Source: Laguncularia racemosa
Lineage: Eukaryota; Streptophyta; Magnoliopsida; Myrtales; Combretaceae
DNA length: 64,000 nucleotides
Direction: 5' to 3'
Assembly (NCBI GenBank): GCA_037954665.1
Contig: JBBMOL010000012.1
Span: forward strand, 3,844,001 to 3,908,000
Positions 1-14,233 of this stretch are shown in pieces; the stretch's first letter is position 1, and the number at the start of each line of letters is the position of its first letter. The position numbers and the translations under genes were made by a program. Under the pieces are notes generated by a model that did no database searches, was not told where the DNA came from, and saw only the letters and a program-made list of their open reading frames with translations.

Positions 1-319
1 TTATAAATTTTGAGATTTTGATAATTGAGAATATTGCAAGAGGATACATTTGGTCACCCTGCTTAGCTTTGGAATGTAGAGAATTGAGCACTTGAGAAAT
101 GAAATAGCACGGTTATGTCAAGAATAAAAATTATAGATCAATCCCAGGTGGTTGATATGATGGTTGATGAGTTTAAGTTATATTATACTATTATTGATTT
201 GGCCTCGTATGTTAATTCATTTTTAAATTTTTTTTATTTGTGATCTTATTGTCTTGTTAGTTTGATTTTATTTGGGTGGTCTAGTCTTCCTTGCTATATC
301 TATGACATGTAATGCTTAA

Positions 320-1342
320 TTCTTCTTTCTTTGGTGAATATAAATATAAAGTGTAGATTGTTTTGCTTGTGGGATTGGCTTGTAACCATATATTGTTTGA
401 TCACCCCGAACCAATTAATTAAAGGATTGGACTTAACTAAAACTGGATATGCATTGCACAATACATTGCATAAAATCGAAGGCCATCATTGCTACATGAT
501 GCATTGGAAGTAATCGGAGGATTACTGTTCTGCCAAGTGTGAATTAAGTGATTAAGGGATTATCATGCCTTGATGGTTTTGACTTTGATCTGTCCTTAAG
601 GGTGTTTATTGCTCAGTGTGTGAGTAACACTGGAGCTTATGATATTGAAATTAAGAAACAATTTCTAATAAATAGATAAGAGTAATTAATTAAGTTTGAG
701 ACTCGAGCACTAATGGTATGATCCAAATCCCTACCCTAAGGCTAAGAGGGGTGTAAACCTTAGACTTTACGTTGGTTATCAAAAGATCGCGTGTGATGTT
801 GCATTCATATGGTTGCTCATGCATAGCATATGATTTGAAAACTTATTTGAAATTACTTGTGCGTACGGAGTATTGAGAGTATTTCACTCCTATCTCACTG
901 AGCTGTAGTGTGCTCACCCCTTCATAAACCGTCTTGCAGGAAACAACATAAAAGCTTAGGATGAGATAAGATATGATATGATGAGAGTTTTGATAATCTA
1001 GAACAATAAAGTAAGATTTGTGATTAATAGAATATTTAAATGTAATATTATTTTTAGGAATTTGATGTAAAAATCGAAATTATGAGACTTAGAATTATTT
1101 TTCCATTTTACTATTTTGGTAGGGGATTCCGATTCTCTACGATTTTGGTCAACCGTAGAATATGAGAATTCGTAGTTATATTCTCATTGTATAATTATAT
1201 GTAATATAACTAGTTGTAATTGATTTAATATTTAATTAAAATCTTGCGACCTCTGACTCATAAGATGGTTATTATGTAACAAGTACACACATGACGTATT
1301 AGCTTTTAGTGGAAACTTTCAAACCCCCTTTAGGATGTGACA
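320..1342 (+). repeat. LTR-like dispersed repeat, copy A (Tekay/Del-type gypsy LTR, probable solo or partial)
   Basis: This stretch matches the reverse complement of 6012-7030 along about 1 kb, with conserved blocks including the region around GTGTGAGTAACACT, the ACTCGAGCACTA block, the CTCACTGAG/CTCACCCC block and the terminal AGGATGTGACA. The end TGTGACA at 1342 fits the 3' terminus of plant Tekay/Del-type LTRs. No tRNA primer-binding site follows 1342, so it is a solo LTR or a 3' LTR. Its 5' end is unclear, and similarity may continue towards base 1. The family assignment is an inference from layout. Confidence 0.5.
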
Positions 1343-2449
1343 CTCACAATATAGATTTCAAGGTGTTTAGTTTTTATCCTATAGAATAAAAGTTGCAAGC
1401 TTCGTATGCTTTTCTTATATATCATATTATTTAAAACACGCAATTATTTGTAAATTTAGAATACATTTATCTATTATAATAAATGATTTCAAATTTTTTT
1501 TACTATTCAACCTCTTAGCTTTTCATGTCTTTATGTTTCATGTAAAGCCACCAAATTAATGCTGCCTTTCATGACTCTTCACTTCTTCCATAATGTACAG
1601 GATAACATCAGTAGAAAAGTTGCGACCATTACATATAATTATAAGTTAAATGATGCAACTCTTCATATATTATGCTATATTAAAGGATTATAGCTGCATA
1701 AATTACAATATATATTGAATAAATTTATATAATTAAATATTTTTTTGAATATGAATTCATTATCATATCAATTACGATATTTTTTGTGTAAATATGTTAG
1801 TTTCATTAATATAAATATATTTTAAAATAGAACACGTTGATTACGCAGAGCTTTAACTAGTTTATTTTAATGACTAAACCAAGAGGAGCAACCCAAGTCT
1901 TCTCATTAGGAATCAGACCCGCACGCCACTCTAACCTATTCGCACCACTGTTGCTGCTGAATGCGATAGATTGCTGTTGCCGAATTTCATTGCAGCTTCA
2001 ATCTGCAGCATGGGCTAACCATCAAACAGGCCCGTGATTGCTTACGTTACAACTTAATTACAACAAATCTATCTCACTCAAGGCTCTCCTCATTGCTCAA
2101 TTATTTTATGCGCCTCCAAAATACATGAATTGAAAATATCATGACATCTTGCTTGCCTTGCGATATAATTTTTTGCAAATCAAATAATAAAATAACTATT
2201 TTTCGATAATAAAAATAGAATGACAATTATAATCTAATAAATCAAACAAAATTTTAGTTCATTTTTATTACTATCAACCCTAACCAAACACACTTCAAAC
2301 CATCTATCAAATGTGGAAATCTTCTCCCATTTTATTCTTATACCTAAGGTAGCAAATCACACAGGCAAAACCCAGAGATAACATAAGAGATCATGTTCAA
2401 ACAACTCAACATTTGGACAAAACTTACCTTTTGCAAATGTCAAAATGCC
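1343..2449. other. AT-rich intergenic stretch, no gene recognised
   Basis: No convincing open frame or known repeat was found. A short, less AT-rich patch near 1870-2060 has no recognisable coding sequence. Confidence 0.5.
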
Positions 2450-3650
2450 CTTTGGGATAAATTGTACGGACTGTCCTTACAAACTTTTAAAATTGTATCG
2501 ACTCCAACTTTTTAAAACTAAGCACTTCTATCCCTGAATCAAGCATAGGTACCCTTTTTTCTGTACTTTTAGCTGTCCATCTGTTATTTTTTTACTGACA
2601 TGGACTGTAAAATATGAAAAACAAAAGCTACATCAATTTTTGACGTGGCAAATTGACCTACTTTCTTATGATTAACTTGACCCATTATTATTGTAATTTG
2701 ATAGCCCATGTTCGAAAGGAGAATAATTTTGGCTAAGCCTATTAATAGAAGTACTACAACAAATTTTGTCATCAATGTCCTTATAACATCGCAACTGGAA
2801 AAATTAATACTATTCCATGGTACTGCTGCAGCAATATGATTATGTCAAAGAAAAATAATTAATCTCTCGTACTCTTACATCCGATTCTCTATAAAAATAA
2901 ATCTACGTTATTATACGTTGATGATACGAAACGATGACTGATTTTGATTTTTATGTAATTATTAGAATTGCCACTAATACAAACAGACACTAATCCACTA
3001 GCATATTCAAGCAATTTGCTTCATTATAATCGGTTGCACGTCAAGCGTGGTGCTTGGAAAATAGAATATAAAACTCCTGTTTTTCGGATTAGAGATGGAG
3101 GACGAATGCATGCTTAGAGTATGGAAAAAAAAAAAAAAAGCACACAAAATCATATAAAAATTTGAAAGAAGACAAGAAAAGATTATAAATACCAAAAGGA
3201 GCCTCAAAAAATGTCAGAGTTGAGTAAATATGTTGTAAAAAAAGACAAATTTGAAAAAATTTTGATCCGTTTGCTTGATTCCTGGTTTGAAAGGCTTATA
3301 TCAATTAAAAGCATTGATTGTTATAATAGTTTGAACAATCATGTATAGGGTCGAAATAAAACGAATCGATTGTTTTATGGGATTATGGTTTAGGTCGGTT
3401 TATTTTGTTGCAACATCCAGTTGGACACAAGAAATTGGCTAACGTGCCATGTCATGACAAAAGATTGATGTAGCTTTTGTTTTTTTAGTCCATGTCGGCA
3501 TAACATTACACATAGGCAGCAAATCATATAAAAAGTTGGGTCCGTACTTGTTTCAGAAGCATGAATGGTTAGTTTTAAAGATATTGAAAGTTAATATAAT
3601 TTTAAAAATTTTTAGGAGTGATCTATGCAATTTACTTTATTTTTTTTCAC
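2450..3650. mobile_element. Putative non-autonomous DNA element with long terminal inverted repeats
   Basis: The left 230 bp (about 2450-2680) reappears inverted at about 3430-3650. Shared blocks include GATGTAGCTTTTGTTTTT (3463-3480) against its complement near 2620-2635, the AGTCCATGTC block, the GGTTAGTTTTAAA block, and the outer AATATAATTTTAAAAATTT-type block. The intervening roughly 750 bp is AT-rich with an A-run at 3124-3139 and no transposase. This fits a MULE- or MITE-like element with long imperfect inverted ends. Exact termini and target duplication could not be fixed. Confidence 0.5.
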
Positions 3651-3879
3651 CAAATTACATTGAGTGGATATTGTATTATTTGATACTCTCCAATAGAAAA
3701 GCTTCACCTTCGGTATACATGGATGGTGCCATACTTATTTCTATATTAACTTTGTGACTTGGAAGGATTCGCATATGATGAAATTATATGTCAACTTTAC
3801 ACTACATTTGCCAAATCTTATGGGGCAAGATTAAACGGACTTCAAAGCTACATATGACAAAACGGATCCCCAAAATTGT

Positions 3880-4300
3880 TTTCATAGATTGTTGCTCAAA
3901 GCAGTGTCTAAACTCTTACAAACTCTACATCGTGCTGTCTTCATGAATCAAGTCCACATCTCTCAAGCTTGGATCCAACACTTGTGTTCTGAATATTGGC
4001 CTATGATCCTCTATCTTTGGAATCCTCCTATCAAGATCGGCCCTTATCGAAAAGCCAACTCCAACCTGCCATAATGCTCCCTTTAGAAATCTCTTCCATG
4101 TAAAATACTAGAGCATCCCAAGAATCCTGTGCACCTTTGGAAACTTGCAAGAAGGAAGAATTAGGAAAATAAATACCCTTTTGTACCCGGACAAGAAGGA
4201 CGTTATGATTTATCTAAATCCTTCAAACCAATTTCATTAGTAATGCAGAGTTAAAATCAATTGAGTCCTTGAATCCCAACCTTCCACTTCCTTTCGCAAG
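3880..4300 (-). pseudogene. LINE (L1-type) ORF2 remnant, region after the reverse transcriptase
   Basis: Minus-strand translation from about 4298 gives GRLGFKD, FNSALLMKLV, RVQKGIYFPNSSFL, then SWDAL and SKGS. This matches in order the conserved block downstream of the RT palm in plant L1 elements (GLGFRD, FN.ALL.K..WR, ARV.K..YFP, SW.W.S, L..G..W.VG). In-frame stops occur, at least one at the expected Trp after KLV. Only about 420 bp is recognisable. No upstream endonuclease or RT palm was found, so this is a truncated dead copy. Confidence 0.7.
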
Positions 4301-4344
4301 AGTGATTTTCTTTCAACTCACCCAAGGATTCAATACTGAAAAGC

Positions 4345-6011
4345 TGGCAACTAACTGAAGTCCACTACTTCCATGTAGAACGGCAATGCACAAAAACAAA
4401 AGGGGAGTTCTTTTCCCAAACCCATTATTCAAAGACTCATAAGTCGACGTGGTACGACCAGACCCTCGGATAAAATCCAAGTCACAATCCCTAACTCCAG
4501 TCAAATAGTCAATGTGGGATGCTTATGTAATTTTTAGTGTTTATAGCGGCAAAGAATAAAAGGTTTATGATTTTTTGTGCACTTGTAATGGTGGATTAAC
4601 AAAATAGAATGGATATAAACAATTATTAACCGAGAGATTGAATCAATATTTAAACTGGGTTAATTTGAATTCATATAACCGAAATTACAAACGATTATAA
4701 GAAACAATAGGAATAAATTATATAGGTCAATATGACACATGATAAATGTAATTAATATGATCGATAAGATCAAAGGAAAAGAGCACTTTCAACAAGAAGG
4801 AAAAGAATCTCTCAATGTAATGTAAATAATGAACTGATAATAACTTCTATCTGCCAATATTAAAAGTAACCTATGAACCCAATAAGAAGAACAAAATAGT
4901 CCCAAAATAAAATAGGAACCATACTAAACAAAATAAAACGAAATAAAATAAGTCATTGGCTCCTCAATGTACTGCCTAGGTGACAATGGGGTTACTGCAT
5001 ATAACAAATACAGAATAATTTGGATTCAACCTAGTCCAATTTGGCAAACGTGCACAATGGAGGCAGTGACGTTATTTTGTTACCGGGAGACTTTACTTTA
5101 CCACTGCCCTTTCAAAGAATAGTCGGTAAGGAGATAAACGAGTGAGTCGTAGTTATTTAGTGCTGCTCTGATCAAGCTTATAATTTTAAGTTTAGATTTG
5201 AGTTTTAATGGTATTCAGTAAGTTTTAAATAGGTTCACTCAAACAAATTTATAATCAATTATCTAAAAATTTATTTTTGCTTTGAGCAAACTAATATTGA
5301 TATCTAATGATAAATGATTAATCTTCATTCAAGTTTAAGTAAGTTTACTAGCGAATTAAACTAAATTTCATAAAACTTAAACTCTACTACTATCAAATTA
5401 AGTAAATATCAAATCGAATTAGAACTTACAAATAGATTTGACTAGCATTGAAAATGATTCCGGCATCAATATTAGATATACTATATATACTAAAAAATTA
5501 AAAAAAAAGATGAATCATATTTACAATATTCAATTCATTTTTAAGTGCCCTTTTGGACCAACATGTAAACTATTAAGAAGTGCGAAACCAATCGGGTCAA
5601 CACTAGCACGAAATTTGTCCAAGGATTGGTCCACAAGGGTATGGTGCGGTGCCTTAAATGATTTTCTTTTTTTATTTTATTTGTAATCTATTTTTTCGTT
5701 GGAATATTTTCTTTTTTTTGGATGTTGCAATAAACAAGCACAAGGAGGGCTGAAATTTGCTTATGTATAACAAGACATTTGGGTTTCTATGTTTAAAAAA
5801 CTTTTAACCGTATTACTAATTTTACCTATTTGGCACCTATCTTATTTGTATCTTGGCCTTTTAAAATAGTTGTTGGGAGCCATTACACTTTCGCCTTCAA
5901 AACCTTTGTTTAGAATTAGATGTAAGCAACGCCCCAAAATGTGCAGTTTCCCAAAATTCAACATTACCTTCATCCTAAACCGTTGCTGAAACTTATAAAT
6001 TATCGTTAAAT
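4345..6011. other. AT-rich intergenic stretch
   Basis: No gene is supported. The 5180-5430 block is very AT-rich with repeated AAGTTTA/TAAACTT words that could form weak inverted pairings, but I could not define element ends. The short open frames at 5438-5686 and 5842-6045 show no family signature. Confidence 0.5.
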
Positions 6012-7030
6012 TGTCACACCTCAAAGGGAACTTAGAAGTTTCCACTAAAAATCATCACATCATGTATGCACTCATAAAATAACAATCAGTCTTGTAAATA
6101 AGAGGTTGCAAGACTCTAAATAATTATTTAAATAATTACAAACAATTATATTATATATAATCATATAATAAGAATATAACTATGGATTTCCATATTTTAT
6201 AGTCGACTATGATCATAGAGAATTGGAATCTCCTATCAAAATAGTAAAATGGAAAAATAATTCTAAATCTCATAATTTCAATTTTCACATTAAGTTCCTA
6301 AGAATAATATTATATCTAAATAATTTATCAATCACAATTCTTACTCCATCATTCTTGATTCCTAAAGCTCTCGTCATATCATTTCTTATCCAATTCCAAG
6401 CTTTTGTGTTGTTTCCTGCAAAACAGTTTATATAGGGGTAAGCATACTACGACTCAGTGAGATGGGAGTACAATACTCTTAATACTACACACGTACAAGC
6501 AATTTCAAAAAAGTTTTCAAATTGTATGCTATACATGGGCAACCATATGAATGTAAAATCGCACACAGTCTTTTAGTAATCAGCATGAAGTCTAGGGCTT
6601 ACTCTCCTCTTAACCTTGGGTTAGGGATTCTGATCATATCACTAGTGCTCGAGTCTTATACTCAATTAGCTACTCTTATCTCTTTATTAGATATTGTCTC
6701 TTAATGTTAATGTTATAAGCTCAAGTGTTACTCACACACTAAGCAATAAACACCCTCAAGGATAGGTTGGACTTAGAACCATCAAAGTGCAATAATCCCC
6801 TAATCACTTAGTTCGCACTTGGCGGAACAGTAATCCTCCAATTACTTTCAATGCATCCTATAGCAGTGATAACCTTCGATTTCATGCAATATCTTGTGTA
6901 ATGCATGTCGAATTTTTATTAATCGAGTGTCATTGTGTCAATTTAGGTTCAAGCGATCAATTAGATAAAGCAAACCACTTACAAGAAAGTAAAATTTCAC
7001 AACAAAGAAACATGTAAAAACCAACTCAAT
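6012..7030 (-). repeat. LTR-like dispersed repeat, copy B, inverted relative to copy A
   Basis: Begins on the plus strand with TGTCACACC at 6012, the complement of the copy A terminus, and runs through the same landmarks in reverse order: AATAAGAGGTTGCAAGACTC, GAGAATTGGAATC, CTCAGTGAGATGGGAGTA, AGTGCTCGAGTC and GTGTTACTCACACACT. Divergence from copy A is substantial, so these are separate old insertions rather than a recent pair. The end near 7030 is where similarity fades. No PBS-like sequence flanks 6012. Confidence 0.5.
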
Positions 7031-8773
<1,743 letters not shown>

Positions 8774-9512
8774 CGATGTGCCTAATTCCTAATTTAGAAT
8801 ACAATTGTCGCAATCATAATTCCAACAATCAGAATATTCAAAACTAAAATCCATTAAGAGAACAGATAGTGTCTAAGCCCTTACTAGATGTTACACATTA
8901 GCAAAGGATCAGCCCTAGCAAGGAACAATTGATACAACACACAATGATTCCAAGCCATCACTCACCACAATCAAAGATTAACAAGAGTAGAGAGGAAAAC
9001 TCAAGGAGTTCTATTTCTAAAAATCAATAATCCGTCCTTTGAATGTCCTAAAAACCAAGATAAAATACAATGAAAAGTCGACACAAATCTACTCAAGAAA
9101 GCCGTTGGTGTTGAAATGGAAAGTTACCAGCTTATAAAGGTACACAGCCAGCTTAAAATACATCTTAGCCGCTAGCCTATATAGCCGGCTTAGGAGATAG
9201 GCCAACGGCTTTGAAGATTAGCTTAAGAAGAAAAGTGGCCAACCTTGAAGGCTGGCTTAAGATCCACGCCACTAACTTTGAGAGCTGGCCTAAATGAAGT
9301 ATTACTGGTCTTGAATCCTTGAGTGTTGTCTTAGAGTAATAACAAGTACATTTGATTGAAAATGAAAATAATCATGCAAAATGTATGAAGAAATTATATG
9401 ATGTTCTTTGGGTTCCGTCTGATTAAGTAAAATCCTCATAGTAAGGTTCTATAATCCTTTGGCTCTAGCTCGAGTGATGGGTCTCGTAACTGGAAGGATT
9501 TGATTCTCATCA
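8774..9512 (-). repeat. 3' LTR of element W
   Basis: Matches 16115-16847 over its whole length, with the shared start (C/T)GATGTGCCTAATTCC and end GATTTGATTCTCATCA. It contains a GC-rich patch of repeated GCCGGC/GGCCAAC-like words at about 9125-9300, in contrast to the AT-rich surroundings. The inner edge (9513 onward, TCTCCTCGAGCT) is the complement of a polypurine tract. Confidence 0.85.
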
Positions 9513-10836
9513 TCTCCTCGAGCTTATGGAAGATTTGCTCTCAAATCTGATGGTCCTTCATGAAAGTCTTCTGATGAATAGGGTGATAGTCTGTAATGTT
9601 GAAAGTAGCAAAAACATTGTATTCTCCTAGTAGCTCCACTCTATAAGCATTGTTGTTGATGAGCTACAATATCTTGAATGGTCCATCTACTCTAGGTGAA
9701 AGTTTCTATGACTTCTTATGAGGAAACCTTTCCATGCTGAGATGAATCCAAGCTAGATCACCTGGACTATAAATGTTTGTTTTCCTACTTTTGTTGCCCT
9801 ATAGCTTCTATTGCTCCTAAGTTTTCTGAAGATGTTCATAGGCCTTTTGATGAAGCTTCTAAATCTCCTTTACACACTCCACTCTAGTCAAACTTTCTTC
9901 CTTTGTCACCAGATTAGCTATTAAATCTAATGGAAGGGTAAGATTGTAGCCATACACGACTTTAAAAGGAGACTTACCGATTGAACTATGAGTAGACCTA
10001 TTATAAGTGAGCTTGACAATCGGAGGACATAAGTTCCAATCAGTAAGATTCTTGCCAACCATTGCTCTTAGTAATGAACCAAGAGTACGATTGACAACCT
10101 CAGTTTGGCCATTTGTTTGGGGATGACAGGATGTACTTTACATGAGTTTAGTACAAAGCCGCTTCTAAAGTGTCTTCTAGAAGAAATTGAGGAATTTAGT
10201 ATCTTTGTCAGATACTATGCTATGGGGAACACCATGCAATTGTACAATTTCTTGCATAAAAAGGTTAGTAATAAAAATGGCGTTATCTATTTTGTGACAA
10301 GGCACAAAGTGTGACATTTTGCTGAAATGGTCAACAACCACCATGATAGAGTCTTTGCCTCTCCATGTCTTGGGAAGACCCAAGACAAAATCCATACTGA
10401 CATCACTCAAAGGCTATGTAGGTAGAGGTAAAGGCATATATTCACCCTAAGCTTCTTTCTTTCCTTTCGCCCTCTTTCAAAGACCACATCTCTCTAACAT
10501 CTTGTGGACATCCTTTAACATACCTTTACAGTAGAAATGTTCTTTTAGTAACTCCAAGGTTTTCTTTTCTCTAAAATGTCCAGATAACCCTCCACCATGA
10601 GCTTCCCTAACCAATAATTCCCTAATAGAACCATAGGGTATACATAATTTCCTTGCTCTATAAAGAAACCCATCGACCACATAATATCCATCCACCACGT
10701 GTCCTCCCAAAGATCTATCTACTATTAACTTAAAGTAATCATCATGAACATACTATTCCTTTATCAATTCAAACCTAAGTAACTTTGATTGTAATGAAGT
10801 GATAAGTACATACTTGCGTGACAACTCATCAGCTAC
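9513..10836 (-). pseudogene. W integrase region (degenerate)
   Basis: On the minus strand in order: a spacer and zinc-binding region (10477-10710, with the GGGLSGHF histidine motif and a terminal ERCGL that retains one of the C..C cysteines); the catalytic core (10177-10410, [20 protein letters not shown] then [15 protein letters not shown], holding the first two acidic residues of the D,D,E triad); and the integrase C-terminal part (9859-10062, TYNRSTHSSIGKSPF). Stops separate the pieces, several at codons expected to be Gln or Trp. Normally this protein inserts the cDNA into the host chromosome. Sequence between 9513 and 9850 continues a degraded C-terminal domain towards the LTR. Confidence 0.8.
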
Positions 10837-10844
10837 AATATTAG

Positions 10845-12648
10845 CAAGGTTGTTAAAATCCTGATTTTATGTAGAATCGGAATATAGAAAAGAAACGTAA
10901 AAACGTAAGTTTTTATAACCCTTGTAAAATAAATTCCAAATATTGTAAATTTACTAATGTAGTCATTAAAAAAATATAATGGATAATAGAAATAAAGAAA
11001 TTTAACATATATTTTAGTCATAAATCATAATAAAAGTTATAATATAAATAACCAAGTATAAGTTGTACAATATAGATAATAAACCATAATTGTCCTTTAA
11101 CTATACTTCTTGTAATAACCTAAAACTTATATATATGATAATCTTCTAAATATTTTACGATCACAAATTCTTTCATCAAAAGTGGAAGATGCTCAAAAGA
11201 TTCGACAAAATGTTACTGACTGCTTTGAGAGGTCAAGCCTGCCGAGCTTAAGTGATGATGAAAGGAAAAGAATTCTTCATTTTGTTGTGGTTGGTGGAGG
11301 CCCAAGTGGTGTAGAGTTTGCTGCAGAGCTTTACGACCTTGTTAACGAGGACATGGTTAAGTTGTACCCACGGGTCAAGGAGCTTGTGCAAATAACACTT
11401 TTGGAGGCATCGGATCATATTCTGAACATGCACGCATTAAAAAATTGAAAGCCCGTTTTAGTCAATATCAATATATAGATATCAATGGGAAAGTTCTATA
11501 GAAGATGTTACCATTACCTCTATTAGACTTGATGACCGATACATGTCCCCTTTCTACAGGTTTGACAAAAGAATTACTGAGTTTGCAGAAGAGAAATTTC
11601 AAAGGGATGGAATTAATGTGAAAACTGGGTCAATGGATGTGAAAGTAGCTGAAAAAGAAATCTCTACAAAAGAGAAAACTGGGCAAACTTCTACAATTCC
11701 ATATGGAATGGCATTATGGTCAGCTGGTATTGGGACCCGTCCTGTGATCAGGGAATTCATGAAGCAAGTTGGTCAGGTCTGTTATAGCATAGAATTATGT
11801 CGTATTACCATTTGCAGAAATTTACACGATCCTTTGCTCTCATAATTTGTTGATACAAATTATTTTTCGTCACAAGCTAATAGGCGAGCTTTGGCTACTG
11901 ATGAATGGCTTCGGGTTGAGGGCACTGATAGTGTTTATGCACTTGGTGATTGTGCCACAATTAATCAGAGAAAAGTCATGGTACGTTGCCATACCTATTT
12001 TCTGCTTATCGAATATTCCACTAGTCTCTCACTTCTTATCTATCCAAACTCATTGATATTTCACTTAAGGGGTGGGGCAAGGCATTATAGCACCAAATTG
12101 CAGTTCCATTATAACACCACACCAGCCATACACACATTTACATGCACACACACAAGTCACACAGGGAGTTTTTGAGTTTTTACTTACGAATCATTTTGTC
12201 AAATTCTACCTGTGAGCTGCAATAAAGAAGAAGAATGTGATTCTCAAAGATGTGTATGGAAATGGAAGATGTCCAATAGGGATGAGGGAACAACGAAGAA
12301 GAGCAAATCGGTAGAAGTGTACACTGTCCTTTTCAAACTTGGAATTCTTTTCGTACAACACGGACTTTGGGCTAAGCTAGGCATCGTCACTAGGTTGGGT
12401 TGCATGCTCTACAGTAGAGCAAGGGCTAAGGAGCAAATAGAACAAAAAAAAAAAAAAAAACAATAACATTAGCAGAAACATAGAAACGCATTTGGAATCG
12501 CGATTTTACTGATTCCATTTTGTTGAATCGCGATTCTATTGTGATTTTACCTCAAAAACGATTTTGTTTGCGAGTTAACAAGAAATGTACTTACAAACTC
12601 GTAAAATCATAGAAACGTATGAGTTAACTCGCGATTTTAACAACCATG
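10845..12648 (+). mobile_element. hAT-like non-autonomous DNA transposon carrying a host gene fragment (inside W)
   Basis: The ends are CAAGGTTGTTAAAATC at 10845 and, inverted, CATGGTTGTTAAAATC at 12648: 15 of 16 positions match. They are flanked by 8-bp AATATTAG (10837-10844) and AATATTAA (12649-12656). Eight-base duplications and CA..GG ends fit the hAT superfamily. Conceptual removal with one duplication copy leaves the RNase H to integrase reading frame of W open across the site, which independently supports both boundaries. The right subterminal region repeats AATCGCGATT-like words (12498-12640). There is no transposase; the interior holds exons of an NDB-type gene at 11180-11980. Confidence 0.8.
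11180..11980 (+). pseudogene. NDB: Captured fragment of an external alternative NAD(P)H dehydrogenase (NDB-type) gene, three exons with introns
   Basis: Exon pieces at about 11180-11430, 11560-11776 and 11877-11980. The first encodes a Rossmann NAD(P)H-binding motif (VVVGGGPSGVEFAAEL), preceded by SLSDDERKRILHF. The second begins FDKRITEFAEEKFQRDGI and includes PYGMALWSAGIGTRPVI. The third has ATDEWLRVEG and YALGDCATINQRKVM, with the FAD-contacting GDCA motif. These are diagnostic for type II NAD(P)H dehydrogenases of the plant mitochondrial outer-facing NDB class, which feed electrons to ubiquinone. GT donors at 11777 and 11981 and AG acceptors before 11560 and 11877 survive, so genomic DNA, not mRNA, was captured. 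The N-terminal FAD domain, EF-hand and C-terminus are missing. The first donor is not canonical. No functional protein is expected, though the exons are remarkably intact. Confidence 0.9.
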
Positions 12649-12656
12649 AATATTAA

Positions 12657-13984
12657 TACTCTCCTTCTTGTACTTAATCACATATGCAAATCTTTCTAGA
12701 AACTCCACCCATTTAGCTTGTTGTTTTGACAAACGTTGTTGACCTTTGAAGTGTTTCAGAGATTCGTGGTCTATATAAATGATAAACTCCTTAGGAAGAA
12801 GATAATGTTGCTAAGTCATCAATGCCCTCACTAAGAAATAGAATTCTTTATCATATACCGAGTAATTCAGAGATGCTCCACTCAACTTTTCACTGAAATA
12901 GGCAATGAGTCTTCTCTCCTGCATCAACATAGCGTTAATTCCTACCCTAGAGGCATCACACTCCAATTCAAAAGTTTTGTCAAAATTAGGTAATGCTAAT
13001 ACCGGAGCACTAGTTAACCTTGCTTTTACTTCCTCAAAGCTCTTTTGTGCCCATTCTCCCTAAACAAAAGGAACATTCTTTTTTGTTAACTTGGTTAATG
13101 GACTGACAATGCTACTAAAGTTCTAGACAAAGTGCCTATAGAAAGAAGCCAACCCATGGAAACTTCTCATCTCAGTAGTTGATTGTGGAGTTAGCCATTC
13201 CATAATAGCTCTCACCTTTTCTTCATCCACCTTAACTCTAGAACCAGTCATAACAAACCCAAGAAATGTTACCTCAGATCGACAGAAAGAACACTTCTTA
13301 AGGTTTCCATACAACTGTTGTTTCCTCAATATCAAGAAAACTACTTGCAAATGTTCAATACGACTTTCCAGATTCCTATTATAAATCAAGATGCCATCAA
13401 AATAAACAACAACAAATTTTCCCAGAAAGTCTCTCATGACATGGTTCATTAACCTCATAAAAGTATTAGGAGCATTGGTCAACCCAAATGGCATGACCAT
13501 CCACTCATATAAACCATGCCGTGTTTTAAAAGCAATCTTCCACTCATCACCTCCCCTCATATGAATTTGGTGATATCCTCTTTTAAGATCTACCTTGGAG
13601 AATACCTATGCACCATGCAGTTTATCTAACATATCATCAAGTCGAGGAATGAGATACTTGTATTTGATTATAATTTTGTTGATGGCTCTATTGTCAATAT
13701 GCATCCTCCATGTGCCATCCTTCTTGGGAACAAGAAGTACAGGAATAGCATAAGGACTAGTACTCTCCCTAACAAAACCCCCTCTCCACCAATTTATTCA
13801 CTTGACGCTTCAACTCCTTAGCTTCTTCTGGATTCATGAGATATGCAAGCTTATTCAGCAAAATTAATCTAGGCTGAAAGCCAATGGCATGTTTAATACC
13901 TCTCATAGGTAGTAATCCCTTAGTTAATTCGTTTGGAAATAAGTCCACGTACTCATCTAGCACTTGATTCACCACTGGTGGCAA
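12657..13984 (-). pseudogene. W reverse transcriptase and RNase H region (degenerate)
   Basis: 13769-13984 holds the RT N-terminal part ([30 protein letters not shown]). 13123-13560 holds the palm and thumb ([61 protein letters not shown]). The catalytic YxDD box reads YFDG, so one essential Asp is lost. RNase H follows to 12657 (ELECDAS, then IDHESLK), where the hAT element cuts in. Stops and gaps between 13560 and 13770 remove part of the fingers. This enzyme would copy the element RNA into DNA; here it cannot work. Confidence 0.85.
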
Positions 13985-14233
13985 CTACTCACAAGCATCT
14001 ATCTCTAGTATAAATGTCAACTGTAAGATGTAAACAGGCCTCTCTTCCCCTATTGCCTCCTCCAATTCATGCTGTCCCACTAGCAATGTCTTCTTTTTAC
14101 CAGCTTTATTAATTTTTCTCTACGCCTCCTATACTTCAATGGGTGACATAGGATTCAATACTATGAGTTTACCCTCCTTCTAGAACACATAAGTGTTCTT
14201 AAAACCATCATATAACACCCTCCTATTACATAA

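Noticed and set aside
11182..12056. A functional NAD(P)H dehydrogenase gene
   Set aside because: Only three internal exons are present, within transposon ends; the N-terminal domain and C-terminal part are missing and the first intron donor is not canonical.
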